DNA from: Gordonia namibiensis NBRC 108229
GTDB taxonomy: Bacteria > Actinomycetota > Actinomycetes > Mycobacteriales > Mycobacteriaceae
Assembly (NCBI RefSeq): GCF_000298235.1
Contig: NZ_BAHE01000010.1
Location: 248,001 to 312,000 of the forward strand
Reading direction: 5' to 3'
Length of the DNA: 64,000 nt
Under the pieces are notes generated by a model. The model did no database searches, had not been told where the DNA came from, and saw only the letters and a list, made by a program, of their open reading frames with translations. Shown one piece after another: positions 16,743-25,136 of this stretch. Numbering within the stretch: the first letter of the stretch is position 1; the number at the start of each line of letters is the position of its first letter. Made by a program: the position numbers and the translations under genes.

Positions 16743-18599
16743 ATGACGTCCATCGCGGAGCGCGGAGTCGATCCCGGTATCGATTCCGAGGGCGGGTCGG
16801 CACGTGCCACCGGCCGCGAACGCGACGTCATCGCGGCCTTCGCCGAGATCACCACCGAGGCCATCACCGACACCAAGCTCGAGGACCTCCTCAGCCTGGT
16901 CGGCCAGAAGCTCTGCGCACTCCTCGGCGTCACCCGTTGCTCGGTCTACCTGCGGCACGCCAACGGCAGCTATCGCGGTGCCGCGGGCTTCTGCGAGGAC
17001 GCCGGCGACATCACCGAGGCCGTGAAGCGGCAGGTCTCCGGCTTCGACGGCGACCTGTTCAGCCAGGAGGTCATCAACACCCGCGCGCCCGTCGTCATCG
17101 CCGACGCCCTCAACGACCCGCGCCCCCACCGCCGGACGATGACCCACTGGGACGTCCGCGCGATGCTCGGCGTCCCGCTCACCTTCGACGACGCGGTGAT
17201 CGGCCTGATCTTCGTCGACAGCCGCGGCCGCGAACACGAGTTCACCCCCGAGGACATCGAGGTCGCCGAACTGTTCGCGCGCCTGTCCGCCCTGTTCATC
17301 AGCCAGGCGATGCTCAACACCCGCCTGCGCGGTCAGGCCGCCGAGATCGCGCGGAACAACGCCACCCTGGCCTACCTCGCCGACGTCCACCACCGCCTGA
17401 CCAGCGCGGTGCTCGAGGGCGCCAACATCCACCGCGTCGTCGAACTCCTGTCGGAGCTGTCGGCCAAGCCTGTGGTTCTCTACAACAACTCCTTCGATGT
17501 ACTCGCCTGGGCCGCGCCGGAGGCGCTGAAGCTGACCGCTCCCCCGGTGATGAGCGAGAAGGTGCGGGCCACCGCCTCGGTGCGGCAGGCTCTCGCCGAA
17601 CTGTCTGTAAGCACGCCGTCGGCCATCGTCCCGGCGCAGCTGGCGGTCGGCCTCGGCCGCCGACACCTGATGTGCCGCTTGGTGATCGAGGGGAGACAGA
17701 CCGGTTTCCTCGGCATCGTCGAGGTGGGCCGCAGCCTCGAGGCCCTCGACGCGAACATCGCCGAACGCGGCGCCACCGTCCTGGCCCTGCAGATGCTCTC
17801 CGAGCGCCGGCAGATCGAGACCGAGGGGCAGGCGCGCGATGACTACCTGTCGGACCTGCTGCGCAACAGCCGCGACAAGGAACACCTGGTCCGACGCGGC
17901 CCGCAGTTCGGCATCGACCTCACCAATCCCCATGTGCTGGTTCGGTTCACCGTCGACGATGCAACCGACCGGCTGACGGCGTCGGCGATCCAGTCGCTGG
18001 TCACCCGCACCTTCGCCTCGGTCATGGCCATCTCCCCGCCGCCGGCTGTCCGACTGCCGGGCGCGGTCATCGTCATGGTCCGCCTGGAGTCCGACGACCT
18101 CGACGAGGTCGGGAGGGTCCGCGACCACGTGTCGACGATCCGCGATCGACTCTCCGGCGATCTCTCACTCGGCGCCACCCTCATCTCCGGCATCTGCCGC
18201 ACCCCCGTCGACTATCCGCACGCCCATCGCGACCTACGCGAGATGGGTTCGGTGGCAAAGTCGTTCGGGTGGGACGAGCGGGTGATGACCCTCGACGAAC
18301 TCGGCCTGTTCCGGGTGATCGTGTCCAGCGGTCACGTCAAGGAGGCCCTGCACTTCGCGCACTCCTTTGTCGCACCCGTCCGACAGCACGACGACGGCAC
18401 GCTCCTCGCCACCTGGCGGGCCTTCGTGGCCGCCGACGGTAAGGTCCAGGCCACCGCGACGACACTGGACGTCCACGAGAACACCATCCGGTACCGCCTC
18501 GGCCGGATCAAGGAGATCGCACGACGCGATCCGACGTCGCTGGACTGCCTGCTGTCGGCGAAGATGGCCTTTCAGGTCCTCGACCTCGCAGGTCAGTGA
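16743..18599 (+). CDS. GAF-domain transcriptional regulator with PucR/CdaR-type HTH
   Basis: A 618-residue regulator. Residues about 45-195 form a GAF sensor domain (CALLGVTRCSVYLRHANGSY, MLGVPLTFDDAVIGLIFVDS). A helical linker and a PucR-like middle part follow, and the C-terminal helix-turn-helix lies near residues 575-600 (ATATTLDVHENTIRYRLGRI), a hallmark of PucR/CdaR regulators. ATG 16743 was chosen because GAGGAGG lies eight bases upstream; GTG 16737 would leave only two. It is in the same direction as, and between, the two halves of the catabolic cluster, so it probably senses a pathway compound and activates the cluster. Confidence 0.88.
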   Translation: MTSIAERGVDPGIDSEGGSARATGRERDVIAAFAEITTEAITDTKLEDLLSLVGQKLCALLGVTRCSVYLRHANGSYRGAAGFCEDAGDITEAVKRQVSGFDGDLFSQEVINTRAPVVIADALNDPRPHRRTMTHWDVRAMLGVPLTFDDAVIGLIFVDSRGREHEFTPEDIEVAELFARLSALFISQAMLNTRLRGQAAEIARNNATLAYLADVHHRLTSAVLEGANIHRVVELLSELSAKPVVLYNNSFDVLAWAAPEALKLTAPPVMSEKVRATASVRQALAELSVSTPSAIVPAQLAVGLGRRHLMCRLVIEGRQTGFLGIVEVGRSLEALDANIAERGATVLALQMLSERRQIETEGQARDDYLSDLLRNSRDKEHLVRRGPQFGIDLTNPHVLVRFTVDDATDRLTASAIQSLVTRTFASVMAISPPPAVRLPGAVIVMVRLESDDLDEVGRVRDHVSTIRDRLSGDLSLGATLISGICRTPVDYPHAHRDLREMGSVAKSFGWDERVMTLDELGLFRVIVSSGHVKEALHFAHSFVAPVRQHDDGTLLATWRAFVAADGKVQATATTLDVHENTIRYRLGRIKEIARRDPTSLDCLLSAKMAFQVLDLAGQ

Positions 18600-18615
18600 C
18601 CTGCGAGGACGCCCA

Positions 18616-18631
18616 TTGGAGATTCCTCCAA
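18616..18631. promoter_or_regulatory. Inverted repeat upstream of the APH kinase gene
   Basis: TTGGAG-ATTC-CTCCAA is a perfect six-base-arm inverted repeat just after the regulator's stop and 55 bases before the phosphotransferase start. It could be an operator for the adjacent GAF/PucR regulator. Assignment rests on symmetry and position. Confidence 0.35.
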
Positions 18632-18665
18632 CCGGCCCGCACGACGATGGTTCTCCCCGGGCCGG
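18632..18665 (+). terminator. GC hairpin after the regulator gene
   Basis: CCGGCCCG at 18632-18639 pairs with CGGGCCGG at 18658-18665 across a 19-base loop. It lies after the regulator stop without a U tract, so it may end part of the regulator transcript or act as a processing element. Confidence 0.35.
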
Positions 18666-18685
18666 ACACGCCATAGGTTCATTCC

Positions 18686-19774
18686 ATGGCCCGCAGCACG
18701 ATCCCCGACCGTCCCGCCCCCGATCAGATCCGGGTCGACGCCGACGAGATCCCGGTGGACACCGCCGCCCTCGCGGCGTGGATGGACGAGACGGGCCTGC
18801 CCGGCGGGGACATCGACCTCCGGCCGCTGCACGGCGGAACCCAGAACATCATGGTGATCGTCAGCCGCGGCGGACGGGACTACGTGCTCCGCCGCGGTCC
18901 CCGGCACCTGCGCCCGCAGTCGAACGCGGCGATCGCCCGCGAGATGACGCTGCTGTCGGCCCTGAGCTCCACCGATGTCGCACATCCCCGGTTCGTCGCC
19001 GGCACCACCGACACCGACGTCCTCGGGGCCACTTTCTTCCTGATGGAGCCCGTCGAGGGGTTCAACGCGGCCGACAGCCTGCCGGCCGCGTACGCCGCGA
19101 CCCCCGAGGGACGGGAGGCGATGGGTTACGCACTCGTCGACGCGCTCGCGGGTCTGGCGGCCGTCGACCACTCCGCGATCGGTCTCGACGACTTCGGCAA
19201 ACCGGACGGCTTCCTCGAACGACAGGTTCCGCGGTGGCTCGCCGAACACGAACGTTACGCGCGCACACCGGGATACCCGGGCGGGACGTTCCCCGATCTC
19301 GACCGGATCGCCGGCTGGCTCGACGACAATCGCCCCGCCGAGTTCCGGCCCGGGCTGCTGCACGGCGACTACCACGTGGCCAACGTCCTCTACGATCACC
19401 GCACCCCCGAGGTCGCGGCCATCGTCGACTGGGAGATGGCGACGGTCGGCGACCCGCTGCTCGATCTCGGTGTGCTGCTGGCCATCTGGCCCGACGACCC
19501 GCGGCAACCGGACCTCTACGAGAGCGCGCTCGGCCAGGCCGGCGACCTGCCGAACCGATCCGCGATCATCGCCCGCTACGCCGAGCGGTCCGAGAGGAAC
19601 CTCGAGGCCCTGGACTGGTACACCGTTCTCGCGAGCTTCAAGCTCGGCATCATCCTCGAGGGCACCTACGCCCGCTCCTGCGACGGCAAGGCGCCCCGCA
19701 AGGTCGGCGAGCGACTGCACCGCTACGCCGACGGCCTCTTCGTCCGCGCCCGCGAGATCATCGCCGGCGCCTGA
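18686..19774 (+). CDS. APH-family phosphotransferase (ACAD10/11-type kinase half)
   Basis: A 362-residue aminoglycoside-phosphotransferase-fold kinase. It has LRPLHGGTQNIMVIVSRGGR near the N-terminus, the catalytic loop LLHGDYHVANVLYD, and the metal-binding IVDWEMATVGDPLLDLG. Proteins of this subgroup are not antibiotic-resistance enzymes; in animals the same domain is fused to an acyl-CoA dehydrogenase in ACAD10/11, where it phosphorylates 4-hydroxyacyl-CoA. Here the dehydrogenase is the next gene, 70 bases downstream. The role proposed is phosphorylation of a hydroxyacyl-CoA. An alternative is a stand-alone small-molecule kinase. Confidence 0.88.
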   Translation: MARSTIPDRPAPDQIRVDADEIPVDTAALAAWMDETGLPGGDIDLRPLHGGTQNIMVIVSRGGRDYVLRRGPRHLRPQSNAAIAREMTLLSALSSTDVAHPRFVAGTTDTDVLGATFFLMEPVEGFNAADSLPAAYAATPEGREAMGYALVDALAGLAAVDHSAIGLDDFGKPDGFLERQVPRWLAEHERYARTPGYPGGTFPDLDRIAGWLDDNRPAEFRPGLLHGDYHVANVLYDHRTPEVAAIVDWEMATVGDPLLDLGVLLAIWPDDPRQPDLYESALGQAGDLPNRSAIIARYAERSERNLEALDWYTVLASFKLGIILEGTYARSCDGKAPRKVGERLHRYADGLFVRAREIIAGA

Positions 19775-19844
19775 CACAGCCTCTCCCCCGGATCGAACCG
19801 CGATCCCCACCTCGTCCGACCCCACAGAAACGGAGCACACCACC

Positions 19845-21131
19845 ATGGCCTGGGATTTCTCCACGGAACCCGACTTCCAGAAGAAGCTCGACTGGATGCG
19901 GGATTTCGTCCGCACCGAGGTCTTCCCGCTCGAGACCCTCGACCTCGACTGGGATCAGTTGCGCAAGGCGATCGCCCCGCTGCAGGAAGAGGTCAAGGCC
20001 AACGACCTGTGGGCCGCGCACCTCGACCCCGAACTCGGCGGACAGGGATATGGCCAGGTCAAGCTCGGCCTGATGCAGGAGATCCTGGGTTCCACCCCGT
20101 TCGGTCCGCTCGTGTTCGGCTGCCAGGCACCGGATTCCGGGAACTGTGAGATCCTCGCCGCGGTCGGGACCGAGGAGCAGAAGAAGCGGTGGCTCGAGCC
20201 GCTGCTCGCCGGTGAGTACTACTCGTCGTTCGCGCTGACCGAACCCGACAACGCCGGCGCCGATCCGACCAACCTCACGACCACAGCGGTCCGGGACGGG
20301 GACCAGTGGGTTCTCAACGGGCACAAGTGGTTCATCAGCAACGCCGCCACCGCCGACTTCATGATCGTCGTGGCCGTCACCGATCCCGATGCCGAACGCC
20401 ACCGTCGGACCTCGCAGTTCATCATCCCCATCGACGCCCCGGGTCTCGACGTGGTCCGCGACATCGGTTCGGTGGAGAACCCCCGGCCGCGGCCGTACAC
20501 CTACGGCTCGCATTGCGAGGTCGTGCTGCGCGACGTCCGCGTCGACGACTCGGCCCTGCTCGGCAACCGCGGCGACGGCTTCCTCATCGCCCAGAAGCGC
20601 CTGGGCCCCGGCCGGATCCATCACTGCATGCGCTGGATCGGCCAGGCGAGCCGCGCCTTCGACATGATGTGTGAACGCGCCACCTACCGGTACGCCCACG
20701 GATCGGTCCTCGCCGACAAGCAGACGGTCCGCAACTTCATCGCCGACTCCGCCGCCGAGATCCAGGCACTGCGCCTCATGACGCTGCACGCGGCGTGGCG
20801 CATCGACGAGGAGGGCACGGCCGCCGCCCGCAAGGACATCGCGCTCATCAAGTTCTTCGGCGCGAAGATCCTGCACGACGTCATCGACCGCGCACTCCAG
20901 GTGCACGGCTCGCTCGGTTACAGCGCGGACCTGCCGCTGGAGTCCATGTACCGGGCCGCGCGCGCCGCCCGCCTCTACGACGGCCCCGACGAGGTGCACC
21001 GCGACAGCGTCGCCCGCCAGTACCTGAAGGGTTACACCCGACCGGCCGACGACCGTCCGACCGAGCACATCCCCACCCGCCGCGAGGCCGCCCGGCGCCG
21101 CTTCGCCGAGCTTCTCGCCGAACAACCCTGA
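19845..21131 (+). CDS. Acyl-CoA dehydrogenase of the ACAD10/11 type
   Basis: A 428-residue FAD-dependent acyl-CoA dehydrogenase-fold protein starting at ATG 19845. Family signatures: FALTEPDNAGADPTNLTTTA, VLNGHKWFISNA and LQVHGSLGYSADLPLESMYR. The segment RLGPGRIHHCMRWIGQASRA and the MCERAT motif closely match what I recall of human ACAD11. Where most ACADs have a catalytic Glu in a Y-E-G-T motif, this protein reads YDGPDEVH, again as in ACAD11. Together with the adjacent APH kinase this suggests elimination of phosphate from a 4-phosphoacyl-CoA to give an enoyl-CoA. An ordinary dehydrogenase role is the alternative. Confidence 0.92.
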   Translation: MAWDFSTEPDFQKKLDWMRDFVRTEVFPLETLDLDWDQLRKAIAPLQEEVKANDLWAAHLDPELGGQGYGQVKLGLMQEILGSTPFGPLVFGCQAPDSGNCEILAAVGTEEQKKRWLEPLLAGEYYSSFALTEPDNAGADPTNLTTTAVRDGDQWVLNGHKWFISNAATADFMIVVAVTDPDAERHRRTSQFIIPIDAPGLDVVRDIGSVENPRPRPYTYGSHCEVVLRDVRVDDSALLGNRGDGFLIAQKRLGPGRIHHCMRWIGQASRAFDMMCERATYRYAHGSVLADKQTVRNFIADSAAEIQALRLMTLHAAWRIDEEGTAAARKDIALIKFFGAKILHDVIDRALQVHGSLGYSADLPLESMYRAARAARLYDGPDEVHRDSVARQYLKGYTRPADDRPTEHIPTRREAARRRFAELLAEQP

Positions 21132-21170
21132 TCCCACCCCCGCACTGACCCGACCAGAAAGCGAACACGT

Positions 21171-21923
21171 ATGTCTCTCAACGGAAAAACAGCGATCGTC
21201 ACCGGCGCGGCACAAGGCATCGGTCAGGCCACGGCGATCCGTCTCGCCGCCGACGGCGCTCATGTGGTCGCCGCCGACATCCAGGACTGCGAGGTCACTC
21301 TCAAGGAGATCGCCGAGGCGGGCGGCTCCGCGGAGGCGGTCCGTCTCGACGTCCGCGTCGCCGACGACTGGTCGGCGGCGGTGGAGCAGATCACCGCCTC
21401 CCGCGGCTCGGTCGACTGCCTGGCCAACGTGGCCGGTGTGGTCAACATGATCAGCGAGGACTCCGTCGTCGGTCTCACCGAGGAAGCGTGGGACCTCGTC
21501 GTCGGCACCGACCTCAAGGGTGTGTGGCTCGGTATGCGGGCGGTCATCCCGGGCATGATCGACAACGGCGGCGGCCGCATCGTGAACATCTCGTCGATGG
21601 CCGCGCTGCGGGGTCTGCCGAACCTGGCGTCGTACTCGGCGGCCAAGGGCGGCGTCGTGGGTCTGACCAAGCAGGCGGCCTACGAGTACGGACCGCAGAA
21701 CATCCTCATCAACGCCATCGCGCCGGGCACCATCGACACCCCGATCCTGGCCGACATCACCGAGGAGATGCGGCAGGCGAATGCCAACGCCCACATCGTG
21801 CGTCGGCTCGGCCGCCCGTCGGAGATCGCGTCGATGGTCGCCTACCTGATGCGCGAGGGCGACTTCCTGACCGGCGAGATCTACCCGGTCGACGGCGGCT
21901 GGGCCGCCAAGGGCAACTTCTGA
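21171..21923 (+). CDS. Short-chain dehydrogenase/reductase, complete catalytic set
   Basis: A 250-residue classical SDR with an intact TGAAQGIGQA Rossmann motif, LANVAGVV, catalytic IVNISSMAALRG (Ser), YSAAKGGVVG (Tyr and Lys), and EIYPVDGGW at the end. It probably oxidises an alcohol or hydroxyacyl intermediate with NAD(P). It is the last gene of the accessory cluster, 39 bases after the ACAD, and convergent with the HAD gene seven bases away. A beta-hydroxyacyl-CoA or terpene-alcohol dehydrogenase role is possible. Confidence 0.92.
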   Translation: MSLNGKTAIVTGAAQGIGQATAIRLAADGAHVVAADIQDCEVTLKEIAEAGGSAEAVRLDVRVADDWSAAVEQITASRGSVDCLANVAGVVNMISEDSVVGLTEEAWDLVVGTDLKGVWLGMRAVIPGMIDNGGGRIVNISSMAALRGLPNLASYSAAKGGVVGLTKQAAYEYGPQNILINAIAPGTIDTPILADITEEMRQANANAHIVRRLGRPSEIASMVAYLMREGDFLTGEIYPVDGGWAAKGNF

Positions 21924-21930
21924 GAGGAGC

Positions 21931-22644
21931 TCAGGCGCGCAGTTCGATGCCGTGAGCCGTCACGGCATCGAGCAGCGCGGTCGGGCGATCGGCCGGCGGC
22001 ACATCGTGCACCAGCGCAAAGGAACATCCGAGCGCTCGTGCACCGCCGTCGGCCTTCTCGCTGTCCCCGACCATGAGCACATCGCCGGCGGGCACACCGA
22101 TCGGGTCGAGGGCCGCGCGGAAGATCCGCGGGTCGGGTTTGATCGCGCCGACCTCATAGGACAGCGCATACGCGTCGACGAGATGGTCGACACTGTGCAG
22201 GGCGAGGACTTTGCGCAGGTCGAAGGCGATGTTGCTGACGATGCCGATCGGCACCCCGGCGTCAGCCAGACGCGTCAGCACCTCGACGGTGTCGGCGAAC
22301 GGCACCCACGACTCCGGGTCGAGGACCCGGTCGTAGAGAGCGTTGGCGTGACCCGGATGGCTCAAGCCGACCGTACGCAGCAGCGCGAGATACCCGACAC
22401 GGTGCAGTTCCGGGTCGAGATCCCGTCGCTCCCAAGCAGTCCGGTCGTCACCCTCGATCCCGTCGGGCAGGCCGACCGGCGCGACCATGCGGCGGATGAT
22501 GTCCGCCTGACGTGCCGGGGTGAACGACTCGCCCGCGTCGTCGAGGAGATCGACGAACCAGTCATCGCGCGCCTCGAAGCGGAACAGCGTGCCGGAGAAG
22601 TCGAAGAGGACCGCCCGCACTGCGTTCGCCGTGTTCGCGGTCAT
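21931..22644 (-). CDS. HAD-superfamily hydrolase with Ser in motif I
   Basis: A 237-residue HAD hydrolase. Motif I reads [11 protein letters not shown]: the nucleophile Asp is present, but the general acid/base Asp two residues later is Ser. Motif II is GIVSNIAFD, motif III Lys lies in [11 protein letters not shown], and motif IV is [14 protein letters not shown]. The cap region lies between motifs I and II, type I. It overlaps glmM by four bases at its start, so is translated with it. A phosphatase of sugar or nucleotide phosphates is likely, but motif I is unusual. Confidence 0.88.
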   Translation of the reverse strand: MTANTANAVRAVLFDFSGTLFRFEARDDWFVDLLDDAGESFTPARQADIIRRMVAPVGLPDGIEGDDRTAWERRDLDPELHRVGYLALLRTVGLSHPGHANALYDRVLDPESWVPFADTVEVLTRLADAGVPIGIVSNIAFDLRKVLALHSVDHLVDAYALSYEVGAIKPDPRIFRAALDPIGVPAGDVLMVGDSEKADGGARALGCSFALVHDVPPADRPTALLDAVTAHGIELRA

Positions 22645-23984
22645 GCGCCGGCGGCCGCGACGACGTCGGCGAGACCGCGGGCGACCGAGCCCGCCTGTTC
22701 CGCCGTGCCGGCCTCCACCATGACCCGGACGAGTTGCTCGGTTCCGGAGGGACGCAACAGAACTCGACCGGAGTCACCCAGTTCGGCCTCGGCGTCGGCC
22801 ACGGCCTGCTTGACCGCCGGCGACTCCGCGACCGCATGCTTGTCGGCGACGCGGACGTTGATGAGTTCCTGCGGCAGCACCGTCACGATGCCGGCCAGGT
22901 CGGCCAGCCGCGCCGAGGTGGCCGCCATGCGGGCCATGATCATCAGGCCGGTGAGGATGCCGTCACCGGTGGTTCCCGAACCCGGGACCACGATGTGGCC
23001 GGACTGTTCGCCGCCGAGGGAGTACCCACCGCGACGCAGCTCCTCGACCACATAGCGGTCGCCGACGGCGGTGGTGCGCACCGTGATCCCCGCCTCGCGC
23101 ATCGCGATGTGCAGACCGAGGTTGCTCATGACGGTGGCGACGAGGACGTTCTCGTGCAGACGGCCCTTGTCGGCGAGCGACATCGCCAGGATCGCCATGA
23201 TGGCGTCGCCGTCGACGATCTCGCCGGTGGAATCCACTGCCAGACAACGATCGGCGTCGCCGTCGTGGGCGAGTCCGAGATCGGCGCCGTGCTCGAGGAC
23301 GGCCGCCTGCAGCTTGTCCATGTGGGTCGACCCGCAGTCGGCGTTGATGTTCAGGCCGTCGGGATCGGCGTGGATCGTGATGACGTTGGCACCGGCGTCG
23401 GCGTAGGCCAGCGGCGCGAGCTGCGACGCGGCGCCGTGGGCGCAGTCGACGACGACCGTCAGACCGTCGAGACGCTCGTCGATGGCCTGCGCCAGATGCC
23501 GGCGGTAGCGGTCCCCGGCGTCCGGTGCGTCGAGGACGCGACCGACCGCGGCACCGATGGGCCGGATGAACTCCTCGCCCATCGCCGCTTCGATGCGGTC
23601 CTCGATCTCGTCGTCGAGCTTGTGCCCGCCGGCGGAGAAGAACTTGATGCCGTTGTCGGGCATGGGGTTGTGCGACGCGGAGATCATCACGCCGAAGTCG
23701 GCGCGGTAGTCCGCGGTCAGGAACGCGACCGCCGGGGTGGGCACGGTGCCGACGCGGATGGCGTCGACGCCGGTCGCGGCGAGTCCGGCGCACACGGCGG
23801 CTTCCAGCATCTCGCCGGAAGCACGCGGATCACGACCGACCACCGCGCGCGGACGGCGGGTCGAATCGTCGGAAATTTCTTCGAAAACGACCGCGGCGGC
23901 CGAGGCCAGGCGCAACGCGAGCTCGGGAGTGAGCTCGGCGTTGGCCAGGCCTCGGACGCCGTCGGTACCGAAAAGGCGTGCCAA
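22641..23984 (-). CDS. glmM: Phosphoglucosamine mutase
   Basis: Converts glucosamine 6-phosphate to glucosamine 1-phosphate for UDP-GlcNAc and peptidoglycan. The 447 residues start [14 protein letters not shown], carry the phosphoserine loop [17 protein letters not shown], the metal loop [12 protein letters not shown], the sugar-binding GGEQSGHIV and the phosphate-binding [17 protein letters not shown] 23984 lies two bases after the rpsI stop, so it is cotranscribed with rplM-rpsI, the same arrangement as Rv3441c-Rv3443c of M. tuberculosis. Confidence 0.97.
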   Translation of the reverse strand: MARLFGTDGVRGLANAELTPELALRLASAAAVVFEEISDDSTRRPRAVVGRDPRASGEMLEAAVCAGLAATGVDAIRVGTVPTPAVAFLTADYRADFGVMISASHNPMPDNGIKFFSAGGHKLDDEIEDRIEAAMGEEFIRPIGAAVGRVLDAPDAGDRYRRHLAQAIDERLDGLTVVVDCAHGAASQLAPLAYADAGANVITIHADPDGLNINADCGSTHMDKLQAAVLEHGADLGLAHDGDADRCLAVDSTGEIVDGDAIMAILAMSLADKGRLHENVLVATVMSNLGLHIAMREAGITVRTTAVGDRYVVEELRRGGYSLGGEQSGHIVVPGSGTTGDGILTGLMIMARMAATSARLADLAGIVTVLPQELINVRVADKHAVAESPAVKQAVADAEAELGDSGRVLLRPSGTEQLVRVMVEAGTAEQAGSVARGLADVVAAAGA

Positions 23985-23986
23985 GA

Positions 23987-24517
23987 TCAGCGCTTGGAGT
24001 ACTGCGACGCCTTGCGGGCCTTCTTCAGGCCGTACTTCTTGCGCTCGACCGCACGCGGGTCACGGGTGAGGTAGCCGGCCTTCTTGAGGGCGGGACGATC
24101 CTCCGGGGTGACCTCGATGAGGGCACGGGCGATGGCGAGACGCAGCGCGCCGGCCTGGCCCGAGGGGCCGCCACCGACGAGCTTGGCGAAGATGTCGAAC
24201 GACTCGGTGCGCTCGACGAGAACCAGCGGAGCCTTGATCAGCTGCTGGTGCACCTTGTTGGGGAAGTACTCCTCCAAGGAGCGGCCGTTGAGCTTGAACT
24301 CACCGGTGCCCGGCATCAGGCGAACGCGGACGACGGCTTCCTTGCGGCGGCCGACGGTCTGGATCGGGCGGTCGATCACGATCGGCTCGCGGACGTCTTC
24401 GACGGCCGGAGCGGCGTCGTAGTCGTCAGCAGCAGCCTCGACGGCTTCCACGGCCTCGACGACCTCGACAGCTTCTTCGACGGCCTCGACGGCCTCGTTG
24501 ATGTTCTCGTTGGTCAC
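23987..24517 (-). CDS. rpsI: 30S ribosomal protein S9 with long acidic N-terminal extension
   Basis: S9 of the small subunit; its C-terminal tail ([12 protein letters not shown]) reaches the ribosomal P site. The conserved core starts around residue 54 with [20 protein letters not shown]. The first 50 residues are an EAVE/EAVV-type repeat ([20 protein letters not shown]), making the protein 176 residues versus about 130 in E. coli and about 150 recalled in mycobacteria. The start ATG 24517 overlaps the rplM stop. The extension is real coding sequence by position and reading frame. Confidence 0.97.
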   Translation of the reverse strand: MTNENINEAVEAVEEAVEVVEAVEAVEAAADDYDAAPAVEDVREPIVIDRPIQTVGRRKEAVVRVRLMPGTGEFKLNGRSLEEYFPNKVHQQLIKAPLVLVERTESFDIFAKLVGGGPSGQAGALRLAIARALIEVTPEDRPALKKAGYLTRDPRAVERKKYGLKKARKASQYSKR

Positions 24518-24957
24518 TGGGCCACCTGCTTGATCTCGAAGGGGACGGGGCGCTGGGCCGCGTGCGGATGATTCGGGCCTGCGTAGACCTTCAGCTTCGA
24601 GGCCATGGCACGACCGAGCTTGTTCGAGGGCAGCATGCCCTTGACGGCCTTCTCGATGACGCGCTCGGGGAAGGTCTCGAGCAGCTCGGCGGTGGTGCGG
24701 GACTTCAGGCCACCGGGATGCCCCGAGTGGGTGTAGTTCAGCTTGCGCTCGGCCTTGTTGCTGGTCAGCGCAACCTTCTCCGCGTTGATGATGATGACGA
24801 AGTCACCACCGTCCATGTGCGGGGCGTAGGTCGGCTTGTGCTTGCCGCGGAGCAGGTTCGCGGTCTGCACGGCCAGCCGGCCGAGCACCACGTCGGTGGC
24901 GTCGATGACGTGCCACGTACGCGTGATGTCACCGGCCTTCGGGGTGTAGGTAGGCAC
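24514..24957 (-). CDS. rplM: 50S ribosomal protein L13
   Basis: Large-subunit protein of 147 residues, canonical length. It begins [20 protein letters not shown] and includes [20 protein letters not shown] and [20 protein letters not shown]. The start is GTG at 24957 with GAGGACC upstream. It is first in the rplM-rpsI-glmM-HAD operon; a promoter is proposed at 25092-25121. Confidence 0.98.
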   Translation of the reverse strand: MPTYTPKAGDITRTWHVIDATDVVLGRLAVQTANLLRGKHKPTYAPHMDGGDFVIIINAEKVALTSNKAERKLNYTHSGHPGGLKSRTTAELLETFPERVIEKAVKGMLPSNKLGRAMASKLKVYAGPNHPHAAQRPVPFEIKQVAQ

Positions 24958-25091
24958 AGTTGGTCCTCAACTCTTGTCTTTAGGGTGCTGGTCGGGTGCG
25001 CGGCGGAGGTTGTTCCCGGCGACCAGTGGGGACCCGGGCCTCTTCTGCCTGTACACACACGTGTGCGACAGGCGTCGAGCACCAGCGATCC

Positions 25092-25121
25092 AGGTTACGC
25101 GACCGTGCAGGTCAGGGTCAA
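25092..25121 (-). promoter_or_regulatory. Candidate promoter of the rplM-rpsI-glmM operon
   Basis: Reading leftward, TTGACC (25121-25116) and TAACCT (25097-25092) are separated by 18 bases, a good sigma-70 pair for an actinobacterium. The resulting leader before the rplM GTG would be about 125 bases. It starts right at the end of the secretion-associated gene at 25137. Confidence 0.55.
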
Positions 25122-25136
25122 AACGCCCGACGGGGC

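Noticed and set aside
18686-19774. Aminoglycoside resistance gene
   Set aside because: The APH fold is shared, but pairing with an ACAD11-like gene and the catabolic context point to metabolite phosphorylation.
24958-25136. Search for a hidden esxT/esxU pair
   Set aside because: The 179-base gap is too short for even one WXG100 gene and holds the rplM promoter.
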